Below are positions 5,121 to 10,282 of a DNA stretch of 10,282 nucleotides, in pieces. Origin of the DNA: JAQVQN01 sp964428885. Lineage in GTDB: Bacteria; Verrucomicrobiota; Kiritimatiellia; RFP12; UBA1067. The DNA is taken from NCBI GenBank assembly GCA_964428885.1, contig CAYRZP010000077.1, forward strand, positions 1 through 10,282, written 5' to 3'. The notes beneath the pieces were generated by a model that did not search any database, was not told the DNA's origin, and saw only the letters and a list, made by a program, of their open reading frames with translations. Both the position numbers and the translations under genes were made by a program. How positions within the stretch are numbered: the first letter of the stretch is position 1; every line of letters begins with the position of its first letter.

Positions 5121-5909
5121 ATGAAACGGGCATTACTCTTTTTTAGCCTTGCCCTTCTCGCGCGGGCGCAATATTCGCCGGAAGAGATGCTTAAGACGCA
5201 TGTTTACACCAACGCCTTCGGTGAAGTTTTCCCTTTCCGCATGAGCGCCCCGCAGTTTCCGGCGGCGGACAGGCGCTATCCCCTGATCCTCTTCCTGCAC
5301 GGTTCGGGCGAGTGCGGCAGCGACAACCTGAAGCAGATCAAGGTGGGCCTGCCGGCGCTGATGAGGAGTCTGCTCAAAAGGCCGGATCCGGTGATCGTTG
5401 TCGCGCCGCAGTGCCAGACCGGCAACTGGTGGGTGCGGCGCCTCGCGCGGCAGGCGGATTACGCGGCGCCCAAAGCAGCGACGCCTTCACTGGAGGTGGC
5501 GCTGGAACTGTGCCGTCATGTGGCCGCGCAAGGCCTAGCGGACACGAACCGGCTGTACATAACTGGCCTGTCTTTGGGCGGCTTCGGCGTTTGGGATGCG
5601 ATCCAGCGCGAGCCCGGCATGTTTGCCGCCGCAGTGCCTGTCTGCGGCGGCGGCGACATCCGCAGGGTCAGTTTGATCCGCGATCTGCCGGTCTGGGTCT
5701 TTCACGGTACGGCGGATAAGAACGTGTCCGTAGAATGCTCGCGGCGCATGGTGGAGGCGCTCAGGCAGGCCGGCAGCCGATCCGTGCGGTACACGGAGTA
5801 CGAGGGCGCGGCCCATAACGTCTGGGACCGCGCCTACGCGGATCCGGCGCTGATGGACTGGCTGTTGCGCCAGACCAGGTTCAAAAAACCGTGGTGGAAG
5901 TTATGGTGA
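5121..5909 (+). CDS. Secreted alpha/beta-hydrolase (esterase / prolyl-oligopeptidase-like)
   Basis: From the ATG at 5121 the product has 262 residues and starts with a compact Sec signal peptide, MKRALLFFSLALLARA, probably cut before QYSPEE. An ATG at 5109 adds four residues and blurs the signal. The mature part is an alpha/beta-hydrolase of the phospholipase/carboxylesterase or PHB-depolymerase-like type. It shows the oxyanion strand LILFLHGSGECG (about 55-66), the nucleophile elbow GLSLGG (Ser151), Asp199 in HGTADKNV, and His232 in GAAHNVWD. The triad is complete. Such enzymes act on esters of sugars, lipids or polymers outside the cytoplasm; the substrate cannot be told from the sequence. 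It follows the CPBP gene by about 47 bases and precedes the 685-residue exported protein by 32 bases, so it may be co-transcribed with the latter. Confidence 0.85.
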   Translation: MKRALLFFSLALLARAQYSPEEMLKTHVYTNAFGEVFPFRMSAPQFPAADRRYPLILFLHGSGECGSDNLKQIKVGLPALMRSLLKRPDPVIVVAPQCQTGNWWVRRLARQADYAAPKAATPSLEVALELCRHVAAQGLADTNRLYITGLSLGGFGVWDAIQREPGMFAAAVPVCGGGDIRRVSLIRDLPVWVFHGTADKNVSVECSRRMVEALRQAGSRSVRYTEYEGAAHNVWDRAYADPALMDWLLRQTRFKKPWWKLW

Positions 5910-5927
5910 GATCTAATTTGTGTCATT

Positions 5928-5933
5928 AAGGAG
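5928..5933 (+). promoter_or_regulatory. Ribosome-binding site of the 685-residue exported protein
   Basis: AAGGAG lies 8 bases before the ATG at 5942. This optimal spacing fixes that start over the internal Met at codon 6. Confidence 0.7.
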
Positions 5934-5941
5934 CGCCAAGC

Positions 5942-7999
5942 ATGAGGATTGTAAAAATGTTCGCTGCGGCGTTGTTTTCCGTCGTTCTGGCGCTTAACGC
6001 GCTGGCGGCGCCGAATGTTTTCGAGATGCCGCTGGTGTTCCCGAAGCACCGCGCGCTGCGCCAGCGCCTGATGGAGAGCCTGCGGGCCGGGCGCGCTGAC
6101 GAGATGGAAAAGGTTTGCCGCGAGGCGCTCGAGCTGATGCCAACGGACGCCACCTGGCACTATAACCTCGCTTGCGCGCTGGCCTATTATGCCGACAAGC
6201 AACCCGCGCTGGACACTTTGGAGCGCGCCATCGAGTTGGGGTTCCGTGACGTCAACGCCATTCAGAACGACAATGACCTGAAACCCTTGACTGGGACACC
6301 CCGCTTCAAGGCTCTGCTCGAGAAGGCCAAAGCCCTGGCGCATAAGCCTGTGGAAGGCATTACGCCGGCCGCGCCTGTGACGGCGTTGACGGGCCGCCCG
6401 GTGGAGGTCAATGCGGCCAACACGGTTTTTGACTTCGACTCCGGTTGCTTCATCGCCCTGATCGCGCTCGCGCGGGCGGATAACAGAAAGACATCCGCTT
6501 ACGCCGCCGACTACCGCGGGCCCGCCGCGGCCGAGGTCGCCGGGTGGATTCGCTCCGACGAGGCGTCCGGCAACTTCGGCGACCTGTATGTCAACCGCGA
6601 CGGCGGTCATTCGTTGCTGGCGGTCACCAATTTCCCGGGGTTGACGCCGTTGGCCTACGGGAAGGACGCGGTAGCGCATAACGCGCATCGCGGTTTGCCC
6701 AACATGTTTTTCGATCAGCCGGCGCTGGGCAATGCCTCTCTGTCCATGGTCAGCGGTCCGATGTGGCGCAGCCTGCCGCGCATGGCGGTCACAGATCCTT
6801 TTCAGCCGCTGAACATGTTCCGCTTCTATGTCGCCAACCAGCTCTGGGTCTTCCCTGCGCACAAGGATTACGAGTCAGGCAAGGACGACCATTTTCCGGC
6901 GAACACCCCTTATTATGTCGTGACCCAAGGCTCGTCTTTCTCCGACCGGCCTTTTTTAGAGGCTTTCGCCGCGACCATGGCGGCATTCAGGCCTGAGACG
7001 AAAAGGGCCCTGACAGTTCGCAAGGCCCTGGCGCCGGTCCTGCAGATGATCCTGCGCGCCACCCGGAAAGGTTTGCGGACACCGGAGGATTATCTGACGG
7101 GGGCGGCGCATCCGGCGGTCTTTGACGCGGCCGGCCTCGACGCGGCGGCGATGGTAAGGATGGCGCACGCTATGACTCCGGAAACCATCCCGCCGCTGGT
7201 GGCGCTGAGGGTTCTGAAAGACGAGCAGGCGGTGGCGGGCAGGGATTTCTTTGACTTGCGGCCGGAAGGTCTGTTCGACACGCCTTTCGCGATCGCGCGC
7301 GTGGCGCGCGGCGTCGCCCGTGTCAGGCGCATGACCCTGGGCGCGTCGTTGGCGCCGGAAAAGGCCGGAATAAAATTCCGCTGGGTGGTGCTGCAGGGCG
7401 ATCCCGCCAAGGTCGAGATCAAAGCCTTGGACGCCAACGCTTCCAAGGTGGAGCTGAGCGTGGCTTATCACGGCGTCTACCGTCCGGCCGGGCCTGACGG
7501 GCTGCCATCCGCCACCCGCAGCAGCCGGGTCGACGTCGGCTGCTTCGTGAAATCCGGCGACTATTATTCGCCGCCCGCGCTAGTATCGGTCTGCTGCTTG
7601 CCGAACGAGACGCGCGTTTACCGCGATGACGGGCAGGCGCTGTCAGTGGATTACAGCAATGCCGCGCGCCGTTATGCCGATCCCGCGCTGACGATGCAAA
7701 AAGGCTGGAAGGACCTTTACGAATATGACGAAAGCGGTCGGCTGACCGGCTGGTACCGCAAGCACGGCGACCAGTCCCAGCGGTTCACCCATGCCGGGCA
7801 CAGGGTTTTGGAGACCGACCGCCTGAACCGCCCGGTCAAAGCCTGCGAGGTACAGTATCTGCCGCGCCAGGGGGTTGCGGGAGACCTGCCGCCCAGCCTC
7901 TCTTATGTCGACACGCCGCGTGTCTTCGCCTATGCGTACGTAAATGAGCGCGACAAGGTGGGAAAAGCGAGCGCCATGTTTAAAATTTCAAAGGAGTAA
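5942..7999 (+). CDS. Exported TPR-containing protein of unknown function
   Basis: I do not recognise a named family for this 685-residue protein. Residues 1-23 are a signal peptide (hydrophobic core MFAAALFSVVLALN, then ALAA) with no lipobox. Residues about 36-130 look like one or two TPR units. They include DATWHYNLACALAYYADKQP and ERAIELGFRDVNAIQNDNDL, followed by PRFKALLEKAK, the familiar closing pattern of PVC and proteobacterial TPR proteins. The central ~400 residues contain aromatic and acidic stretches (NFGDLYVNRDGGHS near 217-230) without a motif I can assign. Near residues 590-625 there is a YD-like stretch, YEYDESGRLTGWYRK followed by RLNRPVKA, resembling antitoxin/RHS-like beta-hairpin repeats, though only one or two copies. 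The protein is likely periplasmic or surface-associated. It may work with the secreted hydrolase upstream. Eight bases separate its stop from deoC. Confidence 0.72.
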   Translation: MRIVKMFAAALFSVVLALNALAAPNVFEMPLVFPKHRALRQRLMESLRAGRADEMEKVCREALELMPTDATWHYNLACALAYYADKQPALDTLERAIELGFRDVNAIQNDNDLKPLTGTPRFKALLEKAKALAHKPVEGITPAAPVTALTGRPVEVNAANTVFDFDSGCFIALIALARADNRKTSAYAADYRGPAAAEVAGWIRSDEASGNFGDLYVNRDGGHSLLAVTNFPGLTPLAYGKDAVAHNAHRGLPNMFFDQPALGNASLSMVSGPMWRSLPRMAVTDPFQPLNMFRFYVANQLWVFPAHKDYESGKDDHFPANTPYYVVTQGSSFSDRPFLEAFAATMAAFRPETKRALTVRKALAPVLQMILRATRKGLRTPEDYLTGAAHPAVFDAAGLDAAAMVRMAHAMTPETIPPLVALRVLKDEQAVAGRDFFDLRPEGLFDTPFAIARVARGVARVRRMTLGASLAPEKAGIKFRWVVLQGDPAKVEIKALDANASKVELSVAYHGVYRPAGPDGLPSATRSSRVDVGCFVKSGDYYSPPALVSVCCLPNETRVYRDDGQALSVDYSNAARRYADPALTMQKGWKDLYEYDESGRLTGWYRKHGDQSQRFTHAGHRVLETDRLNRPVKACEVQYLPRQGVAGDLPPSLSYVDTPRVFAYAYVNERDKVGKASAMFKISKE
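7991..7996 (+). promoter_or_regulatory. Ribosome-binding site of deoC inside the end of the preceding gene
   Basis: AAGGAG forms the last two sense codons (Lys-Glu) of the upstream gene, immediately before its TAA, and lies 11 bases before the deoC ATG. A second, closer AAGGA (8002-8006) is too near the start to be ideal. The arrangement suggests that deoC is translated in concert with the upstream gene. Confidence 0.5.
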
Positions 8000-8007
8000 A
8001 CAAGGAT

Positions 8008-8706
8008 ATGGATGCTGCCGACACGCTGACGCCGGATGCCCTGACCGCCATGATAGACCACACTTTTCTGAAACAGTTCGGCAAGCCGGCCGACATCGAG
8101 CGCCTGTGCGACGAGGCCAGACGCTACGGGTTCGCGACGGTTGTTGTCAACCCTGCGGAGACGGCGCGTTGCGTCGCCTTGTTGAAAGGGTCGGGGGTGC
8201 GCACGGGAGTGGTGGCCGGTTTCCCTTTTGGGCAGAACACCTCCGCGACCAAGGCGTTTGAAACACGCGAGGCGATCGCCATAGGCGCGGGGGAGATCGA
8301 CATGGTGATCAATATCCGCGCCCTGCAAAGCGGCGATGACGCGCTCGTGCGGGCCGAAATCGAAGAGCTTGCGGCAGCCTGCCGGGCCGCGGGCGTGATA
8401 TCCAAAATTATTCTTGAGACATGTTACCTGACCGATGACGAGAAGCGTCGCGTCTGCCGCATGGGGCGTGCGGCGCGCGTTGATTTCGTCAAGACATCGA
8501 CAGGTTTCGGGGCGGGCGGCGCGACGGTGGAGGATGTGCGGTTGATGCGCGAAGCCGCAGGCCCTTCAATGGGCGTCAAGGCCTCAGGCGGCGTGCGGAC
8601 GCTGGACGCCGCGCTGGCGATGATCCGCGCGGGGGCGACGCGCATCGGGACGAGCAACGGCGTGGCGCTTGTGGAAGAATTGCGTGCGCGGCAAACCGGC
8701 TTGTAG
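8008..8706 (+). CDS. deoC: Deoxyribose-phosphate aldolase DeoC
   Basis: The 232-residue product is a complete class I aldolase that splits 2-deoxyribose 5-phosphate into glyceraldehyde 3-phosphate and acetaldehyde, allowing use of deoxynucleosides. The active-site set is intact: Asp98 (EIDMVIN), the Schiff-base Lys162 (FVKTSTGF) and Lys191 (VKASGG). GTSNGV at 214-219 is the phosphate-binding loop, and the N-terminal IDHTFLK (16-22) is a family landmark. Length is within the usual 210-260 range. It follows the large exported protein by 8 bases on the same strand and is convergent with ychF. No other deo gene (deoA, deoD, deoB or a deoR-type regulator) is nearby, so its pairing with the exported protein does not resemble a classic deo operon. 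Confidence 0.96.
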   Translation: MDAADTLTPDALTAMIDHTFLKQFGKPADIERLCDEARRYGFATVVVNPAETARCVALLKGSGVRTGVVAGFPFGQNTSATKAFETREAIAIGAGEIDMVINIRALQSGDDALVRAEIEELAAACRAAGVISKIILETCYLTDDEKRRVCRMGRAARVDFVKTSTGFGAGGATVEDVRLMREAAGPSMGVKASGGVRTLDAALAMIRAGATRIGTSNGVALVEELRARQTGL

Positions 8707-8787
8707 CATATCTGGGCGCAATGATGCCGTTTGGAATAAAGGGCAGGCGGGAATGACGCTTATGCTGGTAGAGCGGGGGCGGATGCG

Positions 8788-9888
8788 TCAGACGTTGAAG
8801 AGGAAGTGCATCACGTCGCCGTCGCGCACCGTGTACTCCTTGCCTTCGACGCGCATGACGCCGGCGGACTTGGCGCCGGCTTCGCCCTTGTGGCTGACAT
8901 AATCGTCGAAAGAGATGACCTCGGCGCGGATGAAACCGTGTTCGAAATCGGTGTGTATGACGCCCGCGCACTTGGGAGCGGTCCAGCCGCGCCGGAAGGT
9001 CCAGGCGCGGACCTCCTTGGGCCCGGCGGTGAAGTAACTGGCGAGCCCCAGCGTGTGGTAGGCCATGCGCGCGGTCTGCTCCAGCCCGCTCTCCTTCAGC
9101 CCGTACGAGGCCAGGAAATCATCGCGCTCGGCGTCGGACAGCCCGGCCAGATCCGACTCCATCTTGGCGGAGATCACCACGACGTCGCAGTTCCTGCCAG
9201 CGGCGAAATCTTTGACGCGCTTGACCTGTTCATTCTCTGCCGCAAGATCGTTCTCGTCGACGTTGGCGCAGTAGATCACCGGCTTGTCGGTCAGGAGCTG
9301 TAGGTCTTTCAGCGCGTTCACGACGGGATCGGCGGGCTCGCGCGGGAAAGCGCGGGCGGGCTTGCCGTCGTTGAGGTGGCGCATGAGCTGTTCCATGGCT
9401 TCGACCTCTTTGCGCAGTTCCTTGTCGCCGCGCGCCTGGCGTCCGACGCGGTCGATCCTTTTCTCCAGCGACTGCATGTCGGCCAGCACCAGTTCCGTCT
9501 CGACGATCTCGATGTCGCGGATGGGGTCGATGCCGCCCTCGACATGCACCACGTCGTCGTCGGTGAAACAGCGCACCACCTGCAGCACCGCGTCGCACTC
9601 GCGGATGTTGGCCAGGAATTTGTTGCCCAGGCCCTCGCCGTGGCTGGCGCCGCGCACGAGCCCGGCGATGTCGATGAAATCGACGGTGGCCTTGATGACC
9701 TGCGCCGGTTCGGCGATCGCGGCCAGGGCGTCGAGACGCGCGTCGGTCAAGGGCACCGTGGCCTTGTTGGGCTCGATGGTGCAGAACGGGTAATTGGCCG
9801 CCTCAGCGTTCTGGGCGCGCGTCAGGGCGTTGAACAGGGTTGACTTGCCGACGTTGGGCAGTCCGACGATACCGACTCCTAAAGACAT
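8788..9888 (-). CDS. ychF: Ribosome-binding ATPase YchF (Obg-family)
   Basis: The 366-residue product is a full-length YchF, a universally conserved P-loop ATPase of the Obg group that binds ribosomes and takes part in stress responses. Starting with MSLGVGIVGLPNVGKSTLFN, the G1 loop is GLPNVGKST (9-17) and the G3 loop is DIAG. In place of the GTPase NKxD motif it has NVDE, as expected for the ATP-preferring YchF. A coiled-coil insertion and a C-terminal TGS domain ending MHFLFNV complete the family pattern. The frame stays open back to 9921, but those extra 11 codons lie in an intergenic repeat and are not part of the family, so the Met at 9888-9886 is the start. No clear Shine-Dalgarno sequence precedes it. 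The gene lies downstream of the TRAP permease on the same strand and is convergent with deoC. Confidence 0.96.
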   Translation of the reverse strand: MSLGVGIVGLPNVGKSTLFNALTRAQNAEAANYPFCTIEPNKATVPLTDARLDALAAIAEPAQVIKATVDFIDIAGLVRGASHGEGLGNKFLANIRECDAVLQVVRCFTDDDVVHVEGGIDPIRDIEIVETELVLADMQSLEKRIDRVGRQARGDKELRKEVEAMEQLMRHLNDGKPARAFPREPADPVVNALKDLQLLTDKPVIYCANVDENDLAAENEQVKRVKDFAAGRNCDVVVISAKMESDLAGLSDAERDDFLASYGLKESGLEQTARMAYHTLGLASYFTAGPKEVRAWTFRRGWTAPKCAGVIHTDFEHGFIRAEVISFDDYVSHKGEAGAKSAGVMRVEGKEYTVRDGDVMHFLFNV

Positions 9889-9897
9889 AGTGTTGAA

Positions 9898-9967
9898 GGT
9901 TCCAAGGTTATAGGGTTCCATCGCCCGCTAGGCGGGCTGGTTCCAGGGTTTCAGGGTTGCAGGGTTA
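9898..9967. repeat. Intergenic element of in-phase 8-bp units interrupted by a GC palindrome
   Basis: Six degenerate octamers of form GGTTNNAN lie in strict 8-base phase in two blocks. The blocks are GGTTCCAA, GGTTATAG, GGTTCCAT (9898-9921) and GGTTCCAG, GGTTTCAG, GGTTGCAG (9939-9962), followed by a partial GGTTA. A perfect hairpin, GCCCGC-TAG-GCGGGC (9923-9937), sits between the blocks. The plan (short GTT-based units plus a CGCCCGC hairpin) matches the element between queC and queD, though unit length and flanks differ. The repeat fills nearly all of the gap between ychF and the permease gene and ends about ten bases before the ychF start. On the minus-strand transcript the hairpin would also form. 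Confidence 0.75.
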
Positions 9968-9976
9968 AGCGGGGGA

Positions 9977-10282
9977 TCATTTCAGAAGCCCGCACATGGT
10001 TGGGATCACGAGGGAGAACCAAGGGATGTAAGTGATCAGCATCAGCGCGATGATCATAGCGAGGAAGAAGGGCAGGGCCTTGACCGTGACCTTGGCGATG
10101 GTCGTCCGGCCCACGCCGCAACCGATGAAGAGGCAGGTGCCGACAGGCGGGGTGCAGAGGCCGATGCAGAGGTTGGCGATCAGGATGATGCCGAAATGGA
10201 TGTCGGACAGCCCCAGCCCGCGCACGACCGGCAGCAGGATCGGCGTGAAGATCAGGATGGCGGGCGTCATGTCCATGAACAT
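9977..10282 (-). CDS. TRAP transporter large permease subunit (DctM family), C-terminal fragment
   Basis: These 101 codons plus stop are the C-terminus of a gene that continues beyond the window, so no start is assigned; the first Met is internal. The stretch MFMDMTPAILIFTPILLPVV is the conserved late segment of DctM/SiaQM large subunits. It is followed by GLSDIHFGIILIANLCIG, then LCTPPVGTCLFIGCGVG, which contains the family's PPVG loop. A final hydrophobic helix runs to the end (FFLAMIIALMLITYIPWFSL). The protein would be the ion-coupled inner-membrane channel of a tripartite ATP-independent periplasmic transporter for organic acids or sugar acids. The small subunit (DctQ) and binding protein (DctP) would be expected upstream, outside the window. 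ychF follows 88 bases downstream across a repeat element and is probably unrelated in function. Confidence 0.9.
   Translation of the reverse strand: MFMDMTPAILIFTPILLPVVRGLGLSDIHFGIILIANLCIGLCTPPVGTCLFIGCGVGRTTIAKVTVKALPFFLAMIIALMLITYIPWFSLVIPTMCGLLK

Noticed and set aside
5834..6862. 342-codon open frame on the minus strand
   Set aside because: It overlaps the ends of two plus-strand genes with signal peptides and good start signals, and its composition (Arg/Gln/Val/His) is typical of an antisense shadow.
8754..8790. TGACGC/GCGTCA inverted repeat between deoC and ychF as a bidirectional terminator
   Set aside because: The 6-bp stem has a loop of about 25 bases and no T-run on either side. 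Chance is as likely.
8806..9843. Several plus-strand open frames opposite ychF
   Set aside because: ychF is unmistakable on the minus strand. The opposite frames show no family motifs.

Overview
The window looks like a fragment of a high-GC bacterial chromosome, possibly a metagenomic contig. From about position 415 to the end the codon use is uniformly GC-rich. The gene content is ordinary housekeeping and catabolism: a biotin-dependent carboxyltransferase, queuosine/7-deazaguanine synthesis, deoxyribose-phosphate aldolase, the YchF ATPase and a TRAP transporter. Two secreted proteins of unfamiliar type and degenerate short-unit intergenic repeats with GC hairpins remind me of the PVC group (Lentisphaerota/Kiritimatiellota), but this is a weak guess. 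The first ~410 bases are clearly different: AT-rich, with AAA/AGA/TTG-type codons, and gene content typical of low-GC gut Firmicutes.

Layout. Positions 1-101 (minus strand) hold the first 33 codons of a type I restriction specificity subunit (HsdS). Divergent from it, at 162, starts a tyrosine recombinase of the kind found beside phase-variable hsdS loci. After ~84 residues its frame runs abruptly into the carboxyltransferase/biotin-carrier part of an oxaloacetate decarboxylase alpha/pyruvate carboxylase B-type protein, which ends at 1682. This junction is either an assembly chimera or a rearrangement. queC overlaps the end of that gene by one base. queD follows after a 141-base spacer made of direct repeats, a GC hairpin and 7-base tandem units.

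An AT-rich regulatory stretch (2924-3208) precedes a two-gene unit with a 4-base overlap. The first gene encodes an HTH-XRE protein with an ImmA/IrrE-like domain. The second encodes a CPBP (CAAX-protease/Abi-like) membrane protein. Both have lost the residues that define their active sites (HExxH became FExxR; the family E in QExxxR became G), so this may be a coupled pair of pseudoproteases. It is the best candidate here for an undescribed regulatory or defence-like module.

Next come a secreted alpha/beta-hydrolase with an intact Ser-Asp-His triad, a 685-residue exported protein with an N-terminal TPR region and unknown function, and deoC, all on the plus strand with short gaps. On the minus strand, convergent with deoC, lie ychF and, upstream of it, the 3' end of a TRAP transporter large permease (dctM-like). 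The ychF/dctM gap contains a second intergenic repeat built of in-phase 8-base units split by a GC hairpin, related in design to the queC-queD spacer. I saw no tRNA, rRNA, CRISPR array or insertion sequence.
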